From: Sporomusa sphaeroides DSM 2875
GTDB taxonomy: Bacteria > Bacillota > Negativicutes > Sporomusales > Sporomusaceae
Reading direction: 5' to 3'
DNA length: 64,000 nucleotides
NCBI RefSeq assembly: GCF_001941975.2
Contig: NZ_CP146991.1
Coordinates: forward strand, 2,280,524-2,344,523
In this document: in pieces, positions 8,847 to 17,296 of the stretch
Layout of the letters: each line of letters opens with the position of its first letter
How positions within the stretch are numbered: the first letter of the stretch is position 1
Translations under genes and position numbers: made by a program
Notes under the pieces: model-generated
What the model saw: only the letters and a program-made list of their open reading frames with translations
What the model was told of the DNA's origin: nothing
Databases searched by the model: none

Positions 8847-8987
8847 CCGGTGATAACATGAAGTATATCACCGGCCTTTTTGCCGCCAGACTTTGTTGTC
8901 GTCGCCTTACATATGTCCGATATGTGCGGCTCCTCCGCCGCGCCTGACAACAAAAATTCTCGGAGCTATACTCCATAACATCACCGG
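8847..8987. repeat. Imperfect-hairpin intergenic repeat, copy A
   Basis: A 141-bp element whose first and last ~21 bases are inverted repeats (CCGGTGAT...AGTATA, 4-5 mismatches). Its 49-bp core (8891-8939) matches 47 of 49 bases of the copy at 39388-39436 and contains the inner hairpin CATAT-GTCCG-ATATG. Inner arms TTGTTGTC and GACAACAA also pair. It lies between the rpe stop and the FMN riboswitch, so it is either read through in the rib leader or acts as a spacer or terminator. Confidence 0.7.
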
Positions 8988-9034
8988 ATACAACACTAGC
9001 TCCTATAATATGTTACCATTAAACGACAATATAA

Positions 9035-9691
9035 TCAAGTCCCGCGAATGGCATTAATTGCTTGCGGTATGTCGGGTGCGCCGTAAACCGCAGAACCGGC
9101 AACCAGAATGTTGGCACCGGCAGCTATTACCTGGCGGGCGGTAGCGGCATTGATACCACCGTCAACTTCAATATCGACGATAAGATTTCGTTCATCAAGC
9201 ATACTTTTTAACCGGGCGATTTTATCCACTGCGCTGGGTATGAACTTTTGTCCGCCAAATCCGGGATTAACACTCATAATCAGCAGCATATCGACATCGG
9301 CAAGCACTTCTTCCACTGCCGACAAGGGTGTTGACGGATTTAGTGAAACGCCTGCCTTTTTTCCCAGTTCTTTAATGGTTTGAATCAGCCGGTGCAAATG
9401 GGGGGCTGTTTCGGCGTGAACGGTAATAATATCGGCCCCTGCTCTGGCGAATGGCTCAATCAGGTCTTGCGGATTATTAACCATTAAGTGAACATCAAAC
9501 GGTAATGGGGTAACTTTGCGAATGGCAGCAACAACTGGTGCCCCAAAAGTCAGATTGGGAACAAAATGCCCATCCATTACATCAATGTGTACCCAGTCGG
9601 CACCTGCCTGCTCAATTTTAATTATTTCATCAGCCAACCGGGAAAAATCGGCCGATAGTATGGATGGAGCAATCTTGATTGTCTTCGTCAT
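9035..9691 (-). CDS. rpe: Ribulose-phosphate 3-epimerase
   Basis: Rpe interconverts ribulose 5-phosphate and xylulose 5-phosphate in the pentose phosphate pathway; ribulose 5-phosphate is also the substrate of RibB encoded downstream. The 218-aa TIM barrel shows [38 protein letters not shown] and DGGIN, which hold the metal-binding His and Asp residues. It is the last gene of the fhaA-pknB-rsgA-rpe unit and abuts rsgA with no gap. Confidence 0.97.
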   Translation of the reverse strand: MTKTIKIAPSILSADFSRLADEIIKIEQAGADWVHIDVMDGHFVPNLTFGAPVVAAIRKVTPLPFDVHLMVNNPQDLIEPFARAGADIITVHAETAPHLHRLIQTIKELGKKAGVSLNPSTPLSAVEEVLADVDMLLIMSVNPGFGGQKFIPSAVDKIARLKSMLDERNLIVDIEVDGGINAATARQVIAAGANILVAGSAVYGAPDIPQAINAIRGT

Positions 9692-10567
9692 TTAGTATCC
9701 CTTCTTGTTTTCTCTAATTTCAGTCAGTATCTCAAGATAGGACTGATAGCGGTCTGCATGAATTCTTCCGTCTGCTGCCGCTTGCTTAACAGCACACTGC
9801 GGCTCTTTGTAATGGAGACAGGTATTGAATTTACATGCTGGAGCAACTGCTGCGATTTCAGGAAAATAATCCATGAGATGGGCTGCTTCCATGTCATTAA
9901 ACTCTGTAAAGCTAAACCCCGGAGTATCTACGACAAAACCTCCGCCTGCCAGCGGCAGCAGCTCGGCAAACCGGGTAGTATGTTTACCACGGCCGATTTT
10001 GTGACTGACTTCGCCGGTAGTTAGCTCAAGACCTGGCTGGATAGCGTTAAGCAGCGTTGATTTGCCTGCTCCTGAAGGACCGGCAAAGACGGAAATCTTA
10101 TTGTAAAGAAGTGAGCGCAGCGTATCAATACCTGTACCCGCTTTGGCAGCGGCGGTGAGTACTTTATAACCAATTTGCTCATAGCGTCCGGCAAGTTGTG
10201 ACACAGCATCAAGATCAGCTAAATCGGTCTTATTGATGCAGATAATTATGTCCAGCTCCGAATACTCGGCAACAACTAAAAATCTGTCAACTAAAGCTGG
10301 ATTAATATCAGGATTAACGGCCGCAAAAGTCAATACCACCTGATCGATATTGGCAACCAGCGGGCGTTTTAAGATACTGCGCCGGGGTAAAATTTCCTCA
10401 ATAACGCCCTTGTCCGGTCCGGTCATGGTATAGGTTACTTCATCACCTACTGTGAGCGAAAACCGTTCTTTCTTAAACCGGCCGCGCAGATTGCAACTGA
10501 CAATTTTGCTGCCTGATTGTATATAGTAGTAACTGTTATAGGCTTTTACTACAATACCGTTGAGCAC
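9692..10567 (-). CDS. rsgA: Ribosome small subunit-dependent GTPase RsgA
   Basis: RsgA is a circularly permuted GTPase that checks 30S subunit maturation. The permuted motif order is visible: G4 NKTD near residue 116, then G1 GPSGAGKST near 163, then G3 DTPG near 213. An N-terminal OB fold precedes it and a C-terminal zinc knuckle (CKFNTCLHYKEPQC) follows. The 291-aa length is normal. It directly precedes rpe, as in Bacillus. Confidence 0.96.
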   Translation of the reverse strand: MLNGIVVKAYNSYYYIQSGSKIVSCNLRGRFKKERFSLTVGDEVTYTMTGPDKGVIEEILPRRSILKRPLVANIDQVVLTFAAVNPDINPALVDRFLVVAEYSELDIIICINKTDLADLDAVSQLAGRYEQIGYKVLTAAAKAGTGIDTLRSLLYNKISVFAGPSGAGKSTLLNAIQPGLELTTGEVSHKIGRGKHTTRFAELLPLAGGGFVVDTPGFSFTEFNDMEAAHLMDYFPEIAAVAPACKFNTCLHYKEPQCAVKQAAADGRIHADRYQSYLEILTEIRENKKGY

Positions 10568-10612
10568 ATGAGGCCTCCTAATTCAGCGAATTCAGGCGTG
10601 TGCGGAAACACG

Positions 10613-12499
10613 CTATATTGTTTGCTCTTGCAGCAGCTTTTCGTTAATATACACCTGAACACGCACCTGGCCGATGCCTTCAACTGTTTTTTCCACTCGC
10701 GCACCAGGTTTGTGCGCGCCTTCATAAACAATCCGGCGTCCGTTGGTGTCGGTGACGACGATTTGCAGCTGCTGGCGGGACGGGCCGTCAGGTACGGTTA
10801 CCTGCACCACTGCCCGCTTGACTGCGCCTGGTACTCCTTTGGCAACAGAAAAATCAACGGTTGTGCCTTCCGCTACTTCGGTAGCCGGTGGCGGATTTTG
10901 GCTGACAATGGTTCCCGGCGGATATTTATCATTTGGTGTTTCGGTTACATTCCCCTGCTTGAGTTTTAGGCTCTCGAGCTGAGTGGCAACGGTGTCTAAC
11001 AATGATCCCTGGAAATCAGGCAACACTACTTTTTTCGGTTCAGCACCTTTGCTTATTACAATATCAATGGCTGTGCCTTTTTCTATTTGTGCCGGTGGCC
11101 GCGGATTCTGGCCGATAACGGTATCCTGTGCAGCATCTGGGGAAAATTGTTCGTCAATCCGGCCTAATTTAAGGCCGTAATTTTTAATTTGCAGTTCCGC
11201 ATCCCGGCGGTTAAGACCACGTAAGTCAGGGACACCAATAATTTCGCCGCCCTTACTGACAATGATCGTTATCATGCGCTGCTCTTTCACTGTTGTTCCC
11301 GCTTCAGGCTGCTGGGAAATAACATAGCCTTCCGGCACTTTGTCACTGAAAGCATCTGAAACCGAAACCCTGAGATTCTGGCTGGTGATAATATTTTTCG
11401 CCGCCTCGGCCTGTTTGCCGACGACATTGGGAACAGTAACCTCACTTAGGCTCCAAAATTTGCCAAAACCCAAAAAGGCAGCAAGTGCTGAGCCAATTAA
11501 TAAGAAGAATAATACTGCCCATAGCCAGATTTTAGGCCGTTTTTTCCCGTTTGAATGAGGCAGCCGGGAGTCTGCCTGCGCTGATCCCTGCGGCCGTTCG
11601 TGTTCTGCCGGTGATGTAATTTGCGGCAATATCTGGGTGGGAAAATCATTGCGGGATAATCTGCGGGTACGGTCATCACTTAAATAATTCTGCGCCATGG
11701 TAAAATCGGCAATCATCTCACCGATATCACTAAACCTGGCTGCCGGATCTTTATGTATTGCTTTCATTATAATAGCTTCAACCAATGGTGGTATTTCCGG
11801 ATTTAATTCACGGGGCGGCTTAGGGTCTTCCTGTATGTGTTTTAGTGCAATACTAATTGGCGATTCACCGGCAAATGGAACATGGCCTGTCAGCATTTCA
11901 TAGAGCACGATGCCCAGAGAGTAGATGTCGGATTTAGCACCAACAGCAGAACCTTTGGCTTGCTCGGGCGAAAAATAATGCACTGAGCCGATAATGGTAC
12001 CGGAGTTAGTCATAGTAGAAGAAGTAACTGCTCTGGCAATGCCAAAGTCGGTTACTTTTATCCGCCCTGACCGGGTGACTAAAATATTATGCGGTTTGAT
12101 ATCGCAGTGAACCAAATTATTCTGGTGAGCGTGCTCAAGCGCTTCTGCTATTTCGATAGCAATACGCACGGCTGTTTCTACCGGCAGCGGTGCTTCGCGC
12201 TCAATTTTATCCTTCAATGTTTCCCCGGAGATGTATTCCATGATAATGTAGTAGGCTTGTTCATCAAGACCAACATCGTAGATGTTAACGATATTAGGGT
12301 GAGAAAGCCGGGCTGCAGCCTGCGCTTCCCGCCGGAAACGGCTGACGAATTCTTCGTCATCAGTAAACTGGGAACGCAGCACTTTAACAGCTACTGAACG
12401 GTCCAGCAGTTTGTCATGGGCGCGGTATACATCGGCCATGCCGCCGCCGCCAATTCGTTCTAATATTGTATAACGATCATCAAGTGTGCGATTGAGCAT
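10613..12499 (-). CDS. pknB: Membrane Ser/Thr protein kinase with three PASTA repeats (PknB/PrkC)
   Basis: Residues 1-270 form a eukaryotic-type kinase: GGGGMADVY glycine loop, VAVKVL lysine, HCDIKPHN catalytic loop, DFGIA, and an activation loop rich in S/T (SSTMTNSGT). A single membrane segment near residue 330 (KIWLWAVLFFLLIGSALAAF) is followed by three PASTA repeats (VPNVVGK, VPDLRG, LPDFQG) that bind muropeptides or lipid II outside the cell, and a ~70-residue C-terminal tail. PrpC, encoded upstream, should be the matching phosphatase; RodA and PbpA neighbours point to control of wall synthesis. Confidence 0.97.
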   Translation of the reverse strand: MLNRTLDDRYTILERIGGGGMADVYRAHDKLLDRSVAVKVLRSQFTDDEEFVSRFRREAQAAARLSHPNIVNIYDVGLDEQAYYIIMEYISGETLKDKIEREAPLPVETAVRIAIEIAEALEHAHQNNLVHCDIKPHNILVTRSGRIKVTDFGIARAVTSSTMTNSGTIIGSVHYFSPEQAKGSAVGAKSDIYSLGIVLYEMLTGHVPFAGESPISIALKHIQEDPKPPRELNPEIPPLVEAIIMKAIHKDPAARFSDIGEMIADFTMAQNYLSDDRTRRLSRNDFPTQILPQITSPAEHERPQGSAQADSRLPHSNGKKRPKIWLWAVLFFLLIGSALAAFLGFGKFWSLSEVTVPNVVGKQAEAAKNIITSQNLRVSVSDAFSDKVPEGYVISQQPEAGTTVKEQRMITIIVSKGGEIIGVPDLRGLNRRDAELQIKNYGLKLGRIDEQFSPDAAQDTVIGQNPRPPAQIEKGTAIDIVISKGAEPKKVVLPDFQGSLLDTVATQLESLKLKQGNVTETPNDKYPPGTIVSQNPPPATEVAEGTTVDFSVAKGVPGAVKRAVVQVTVPDGPSRQQLQIVVTDTNGRRIVYEGAHKPGARVEKTVEGIGQVRVQVYINEKLLQEQTI

Positions 12500-12513
12500 C
12501 AGTTCCCTCCCCC

Positions 12514-13941
12514 CTAACGTAATGCCTGTACAAATATTTGCCGGGCCGCGGGTGCGGCAAAGGCACCGCCTGAACCGGCATTTTCAATAATCACGGCTAC
12601 CGCAATTTGCGGGTTGTCAGCCGGAGCAAAGCCAATAAACCAGGCATGTGATGCGCCATGGGGATTTTCGGCTGTACCGGTCTTGCCGGCAACCTCAATA
12701 CCGCGCAGCGCAGCTCTGCTACCTGTTCCTTTATTTACCACAGTTACCATCATAGCGGCAACCTGACCGGCAATTTTGGCATCCACCGGCGACAGCCATT
12801 TTTCCGGTGAAGTTTCTTTGAGCACAGTGCCGTCAGGAGCCGTAACTCTTTGCACTAGATATGGTTTCATTATAGTTCCCTTGTTGGCAAAGGTCGATAC
12901 CAGCATCGCCATGCTAAGCGGTGTGACTAACAGACTTCCCTGACCTATGCCGGTTTGGGCTAAATCGCCGTCACTTAACTTGGAAAAAGCAGGCAGCCTG
13001 CCGGCACTTACCGGAATATCGCCTGTAGGCGGCTGAGCCAAACCATAGCGCTCATAGTGTTTAGCCATCTTATCCCGCCCCAAATCCAGTGCTAACTGAC
13101 CAAAAGTAACGTTGCAGGATACAGCCAGCGCTTGCTCTAACGTCACTTTGCCATGCGCCTGGTGATCGACTTCCGGCAGTGTATAATCTGAACCGATTTT
13201 TAGTGAACCGGTACAAGTAAACTGCTGGTTGACATTGGCCGCCCGCTCAGCCAAGGCAGCTTCGGCTACCAGCACCTTGATGATGGAGCCTGGCGGGTAT
13301 AGCCCTTGGGTAGCCCGGTTAAGCAAGGGGCTGCCCACTGCCTGTGAAAGGGTATCCCAGTTAGCTGCAAGCGTATTGGGATCAAAACCGGGGCGGCTGA
13401 CCATAGCCAATATGGCACCAGTTTGCGGCGATATGGCAACAATTGCGCCGCGTCTGTTACCCAGTGCCTGATAAGCAGCTTGCTGCAGCCTGGCATCAAG
13501 TGTGAGGGTAATAGTGTTGCCTGCACTGCTGGTAAATAACTGGCTGACTGCACCTAACCGCCGTTCAGGATTTATTTGACCTGACAGGTAGCCGTCATAA
13601 CTGCTTTCAAGACCGGTTTTGCCATACTTGGGATGGTCATAGCCCACAATATGGGCAAATAATGTATCATATGGGTATTCCCGCTGATACTCTTTTTGTG
13701 CCGACCGTTTGCTTACAGCCAGCACGTTTCCCTGACTATCGACAATCTGGCCGCGCTCCACTTTGAGGGAGGCTTCAGCTGTGCGACGGTTAAGCGGGTG
13801 AAAGGCAAGACTGTTGCCTGCAATAACTTGCAGATATGTCACATAGCCAAACAGCAGCACCAGCAGACCGACCAAAAACAGCGCGGCTTGCCGGATACTC
13901 CGGCGGATTGCCTGATGTGGAAGCTTTTTATGATTATTCAT
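12514..13941 (-). CDS. pbpA: Class B penicillin-binding protein, PbpA type
   Basis: The chain has an N-terminal membrane anchor (residues ~17-40), a dimerisation region and a transpeptidase domain with SIIK (SxxK), SCN (SxN) and KTGTAE (KTG) motifs. It cross-links peptidoglycan with its partner RodA/FtsW. The open frame extends to 14016 inside the upstream gene, but the ATG at 13941 gives MNNHKKLPHQAIRR and overlaps the rodA stop by eight bases, a typical coupled start. Size (475 aa) matches mycobacterial PbpA. Confidence 0.92.
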   Translation of the reverse strand: MNNHKKLPHQAIRRSIRQAALFLVGLLVLLFGYVTYLQVIAGNSLAFHPLNRRTAEASLKVERGQIVDSQGNVLAVSKRSAQKEYQREYPYDTLFAHIVGYDHPKYGKTGLESSYDGYLSGQINPERRLGAVSQLFTSSAGNTITLTLDARLQQAAYQALGNRRGAIVAISPQTGAILAMVSRPGFDPNTLAANWDTLSQAVGSPLLNRATQGLYPPGSIIKVLVAEAALAERAANVNQQFTCTGSLKIGSDYTLPEVDHQAHGKVTLEQALAVSCNVTFGQLALDLGRDKMAKHYERYGLAQPPTGDIPVSAGRLPAFSKLSDGDLAQTGIGQGSLLVTPLSMAMLVSTFANKGTIMKPYLVQRVTAPDGTVLKETSPEKWLSPVDAKIAGQVAAMMVTVVNKGTGSRAALRGIEVAGKTGTAENPHGASHAWFIGFAPADNPQIAVAVIIENAGSGGAFAAPAARQIFVQALR

Positions 13942-15196
13942 TGGGTGCTGTCGCCTCCGATATGGCAAATAACATACCCAGCAGGATAAAGCTTGAGACC
14001 ATGGAGCTGCCGCCATAACTGATCAGTGGCAGGGTTATGCCGGTCAGCGGTAAAAACTTAGTGACACCACCAATAATGATAAAAACCTGCAGTGCTGTAA
14101 GGACTCCTAAACCACCGGCCAGCAGCATGGTAAATGGAGTCGGCGAGATTAACGCCGCGCGAAAAGCCCGGTAGACAATAAGCATATAAGCAAGCATTAC
14201 GGCAGTCGTACCCATTAGCCCCAACTCTTCACCAATAGCGGCAAAGATGAAATCAGTGTGTACTTCCGGTATGATAGTGGGATAACCGAATGTCAGGCCG
14301 CTGCCAAGAATACCGCCTGAGCCTAGAGCAAACAGCGACTGAACAATCTGATATGCTTGGCCGGTAGGGTCGGCCCAGGGATTGGCCCAAATATCAATTC
14401 TGGTCTGAACATGAGGAAATAGCAGATAGCACACCGTTGAACCAGCAAAAAACAAACCAAGTGCCAATACTACATAATTTAGTCTGCCGCTTGCCATATA
14501 AACCATGGTTACCGTTGTGCCAAAATACAACAAAGCTGAACCTAAGTCACGCTGGACAATAAGCATAGCCATGGTTAAACCCCACAAGGCCAATAAAGGG
14601 GCGATAAAACGCGGATGAGGCAAAGTAAACGGACCGTAGTGTCTGGTGGCAAATGTTAAAAGTTGACGTCTTTCGCTTAAGTAAGCGGCTAAAAATATAA
14701 TAATCAGCAATTTGGCAAACTCGGAAGGCTGAAATCTTACCGGACCTAGGATAATCCAGTTTTTGTTGCCACCGATGTCTACGCCAAACAGGATAGTGAT
14801 GATCAATAATGCAACACCGGTTATACCACACAGGTACTTATATTTAGCGATAGCATCGGCTTGGCGAAAACATGCCGCCGTAACGACAAAGGCCACCAGC
14901 CCTATCGCTAACCAGATAACTTGCGGAATAAATAAATCAGGACGAAGTCTTATAATAAGTGTTAGCCCGATAGATGCTAAAAATACGGCTAACGGCAATA
15001 TTAACGGATCGGCAGCAGTGCAAAAACGGCGAACAAGTAATGATGCTGTCATACACAAGCCGATTAACCCAACGATAATACTAAGTATTTGGTAAGTAAA
15101 TTGCTGGTTTGACAGGGTAACTGCAAGGTACCCGTTGATTAAAATGACACCAGTCAGTAGGAGTAGTCCAAATTCAGCTTGTTTTACCTGCTTCAT
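13934..15196 (-). CDS. rodA: SEDS-family peptidoglycan glycosyltransferase (RodA/FtsW)
   Basis: A 420-aa polytopic membrane protein with about ten hydrophobic segments. SEDS signatures include GGNKNWIILGPVRFQPSEF (residues ~150), YLMIVYRAF-type helices, and the C-terminal FLPLTGITLPLISYGGSSM. SEDS proteins polymerise lipid II and work with a class B PBP, here the next gene. It could be called ftsW; rodA is used because the order fha-phosphatase-rodA-pbpA-pknB mirrors the actinobacterial cluster. Confidence 0.92.
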   Translation of the reverse strand: MKQVKQAEFGLLLLTGVILINGYLAVTLSNQQFTYQILSIIVGLIGLCMTASLLVRRFCTAADPLILPLAVFLASIGLTLIIRLRPDLFIPQVIWLAIGLVAFVVTAACFRQADAIAKYKYLCGITGVALLIITILFGVDIGGNKNWIILGPVRFQPSEFAKLLIIIFLAAYLSERRQLLTFATRHYGPFTLPHPRFIAPLLALWGLTMAMLIVQRDLGSALLYFGTTVTMVYMASGRLNYVVLALGLFFAGSTVCYLLFPHVQTRIDIWANPWADPTGQAYQIVQSLFALGSGGILGSGLTFGYPTIIPEVHTDFIFAAIGEELGLMGTTAVMLAYMLIVYRAFRAALISPTPFTMLLAGGLGVLTALQVFIIIGGVTKFLPLTGITLPLISYGGSSMVSSFILLGMLFAISEATAPNE

Positions 15197-15201
15197 ATAA
15201 G

Positions 15202-15924
15202 CTAACCCTTATATTGCACGAGAATAGCTGTAATATTGTCATAGCCGCCGGCATCCCGTGCTTGCTCTACCAGGGTATTGACAATCGTCTGCGGCTGGTC
15301 TAGCTGTGTGCAAATCCTTAGTATAACTTCTTCGCTAAGCATATTGGTTAATCCATCAGTGCATAGCAACAAACTATCGCCAGGCTGCCAGGAAAATCTG
15401 CCTGAATCTATGCATATGGTATCACTGGTGCCCACAGCCCTTGTCAAAATATTGCGGTGCGGGTGAACCAGTGCTTCCTCACTGGTGATGTTGCCGCTTT
15501 GCACCAGTTCCCAAACAAGTGAATGGTCGCTGGTTATTTGCTGTAATATGCTGTCCCTGATTAAATACAATCTGCTATCCCCGACATGGCTCCAGCATAT
15601 CTCAGTACCGTCAGCATATATGGCAGTAACGGTAGTCCCCATACCCTGACATTCGCTTTTGTTCTGGGACATCTGGTAAACAATGCAATTGGCTTTGTCA
15701 ATTGCTTCTTTTAATACCTGTTCCCAGTTGGCAGGTTGTTCAATTTTCTGGATATGTTCCTGGATAGTACTGGCTCCAAGGCTACTGGCAATCTCCCCCG
15801 CAACATGTCCACCCATGCCGTCGGCAACTACAAACAAGTGTGGCGGCGAAAAAACATAACTATCTTCATTGATTTTGCGTACCATACCAATGTCTGACTG
15901 TGCAAATGCCAGCATGGAAATCAC
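15202..15924 (-). CDS. prpC: PP2C-family Ser/Thr phosphatase (PrpC/PstP)
   Basis: The 240-aa protein has the PPM metal-binding motifs in order: RKINEDSY, VADGMGGHVAGEIAS, MGTTVTAI, GDSRLYLI, LLLCTDGLTNML and GGYDNITAI. No membrane anchor is seen, unlike mycobacterial PstP. It should dephosphorylate PknB and its substrates. Its start overlaps the fhaB stop and it ends five nt before rodA. Confidence 0.95.
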   Translation of the reverse strand: MISMLAFAQSDIGMVRKINEDSYVFSPPHLFVVADGMGGHVAGEIASSLGASTIQEHIQKIEQPANWEQVLKEAIDKANCIVYQMSQNKSECQGMGTTVTAIYADGTEICWSHVGDSRLYLIRDSILQQITSDHSLVWELVQSGNITSEEALVHPHRNILTRAVGTSDTICIDSGRFSWQPGDSLLLCTDGLTNMLSEEVILRICTQLDQPQTIVNTLVEQARDAGGYDNITAILVQYKG

Positions 15925-16406
15925 CTCTCAAACGTAAGAGTAACCGCTCCAATCTGTATTACATCTCCATCCGCTAAAGCAATTTCTTCTTCAATCGGTT
16001 GGCCGTTAACGAGCGTGCCGTTTGTGCTGCTTAAATCAGCTAACAGATAGTTATGCTTCGATTTGGAGATGCAGGCATGCTCATGTGAAACAAAACTATC
16101 ATTAATTACTAAATCATTATGCTCACTGCGTCCTATTGTTAAACTGTCGCTTATGACAAAACTGGTTTGTGACAGCAAGGCTTGCTTGTCGGCAATAACT
16201 ACAAGCCTGGGCGGCGGTGTATCACTACCGGCTGCCGCCTGCAGTTCAGAACTGACCAAAACAGTATTCTTCACCGGATCTGACAAGCCTGTCAAATCCT
16301 TGACTGCAATTTTTATTACATGGTACAAAAAGTAATAGAGCAGTATCACCAGGCTATACTGCAAGGCTATTACAACAATATTAAACACCTGCATTTTTCC
16401 GGGCAA
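15921..16406 (-). CDS. fhaB: FhaB-like membrane-anchored FHA domain protein
   Basis: One N-terminal membrane helix (residues ~8-32, QVFNIVVIALQYSLVILLYY) is followed by a linker and a C-terminal FHA domain with the phosphothreonine-binding residues in LTIGRSEHNDLVI, FVSHEHACI and LSSTNGTLVNG. It should recognise phosphorylated targets of PknB at the membrane. In mycobacteria the equivalent FhaB (FipA) belongs to the elongation/division complex. It overlaps prpC by four bases. Confidence 0.9.
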   Translation of the reverse strand: MPGKMQVFNIVVIALQYSLVILLYYFLYHVIKIAVKDLTGLSDPVKNTVLVSSELQAAAGSDTPPPRLVVIADKQALLSQTSFVISDSLTIGRSEHNDLVINDSFVSHEHACISKSKHNYLLADLSSTNGTLVNGQPIEEEIALADGDVIQIGAVTLTFER

Positions 16407-16408
16407 TT

Positions 16409-17176
16409 CTACTTCACCTCATACAAAATCACAGTGTTCCCCACTTTTACTCTGTCACCGCTTTTCAACTGCTTGTGGGTAATACGCTGGTTGCCGACAT
16501 AAGTGCCGTTAAGACTTTTGGCATCGTGAATAACATGAGAGTTCTCTTCATACACAATATATGCGTGCAGACGTGAGGTATTCATGTCTGTCAGCGGCAG
16601 TTCATTTGTATTACGGCGACCAATGTTTATCCGGTTAACAGTGCAGTCAATTTTTAACCCGGCATCCAATCCGTCAATTACGGTCAATAAGCCATGTAAA
16701 AGCTGCTGTGGCGGGCGGGTTAGGAGCATGGGCTCCATTTTGTCGAATATCCTGGTATCGCCGGCATCAGGGATAGCGTCAAGCTGGTTGTCACTTTCTT
16801 CGGCGGGAGCTTCGGTGAAACTTGACGTAATCCTGAACTCCTGTTTGCTTAATTGTTCATCAGCAAAGAGTTCGATTTGAGGGCAGCCAGCCATAGTATA
16901 ACCTTTACTGCGGCTTTCTTGGCTCAAATACATCGATAATTCACCACACACGGCTGGCGCACAAGGCTCCAGCCGTTCGTAGTCTTCCTGGTTTATATAG
17001 ACCGCGTAGTGGTTTGGCACATAAACGCAGGATACGCCAACCGTACGCTCATCTTCCATTTTCCTGGCCAATTGCTTGGCAATTTCAGCCGGTTGCAGGC
17101 TGCTGGAAAACTGCTTATTAAAGAACCCTTCGATATATTTTTCAAAAAAATTTTCGATATTGCGAACAATTTTCAA
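16409..17176 (-). CDS. fhaA: FhaA-like protein: DUF3662 plus C-terminal FHA domain
   Basis: Residues ~1-115 match DUF3662 (FhaA N-terminal domain: IENFFEKYIEGFF, LQPAEIAKQLARKMED, VYVPNHYAVYI), then a linker, then an FHA domain (INIGRRNTNELPL, TSRLHAYIVYE, SLNGTYVGNQ). The open frame reaches an ATG at 17224, but that lacks a ribosome binding site; the TTG at 17176 has GGAG eight nt upstream and gives the family-like start. First gene of the cluster, 90 nt after a strong promoter. Confidence 0.88.
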   Translation of the reverse strand: MKIVRNIENFFEKYIEGFFNKQFSSSLQPAEIAKQLARKMEDERTVGVSCVYVPNHYAVYINQEDYERLEPCAPAVCGELSMYLSQESRSKGYTMAGCPQIELFADEQLSKQEFRITSSFTEAPAEESDNQLDAIPDAGDTRIFDKMEPMLLTRPPQQLLHGLLTVIDGLDAGLKIDCTVNRINIGRRNTNELPLTDMNTSRLHAYIVYEENSHVIHDAKSLNGTYVGNQRITHKQLKSGDRVKVGNTVILYEVK

Positions 17177-17265
17177 ATATAACACTCCTGCTAAGCACTT
17201 AAATCTTTCATTCTGCTCCGGCATCCGCTTTTGCTAAAATTTAGCGTACAGGACGCATTTCCTTT

Positions 17266-17294
17266 ATTATACGCGATATTGCTGAGCTAGTCAA
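17266..17294 (-). promoter_or_regulatory. Near-consensus sigma-A promoter of the fhaA-...-rpe unit
   Basis: On the minus strand TTGACT (17289-17294), a 17-nt spacer and TATAAT (17266-17271) lie ~90 nt before the fhaA start. It falls immediately after the rlmN stop and probably drives all eight genes down to rpe. Confidence 0.85.
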
Positions 17295-17296
17295 AA

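Noticed and set aside
8764-8976. 70-aa minus-strand ORF upstream of ribD
   Set aside because: It covers the FMN riboswitch and hairpin repeat A; the reading frame is a by-product of the inverted-repeat sequence, and its product is Arg-rich without a ribosome binding site.
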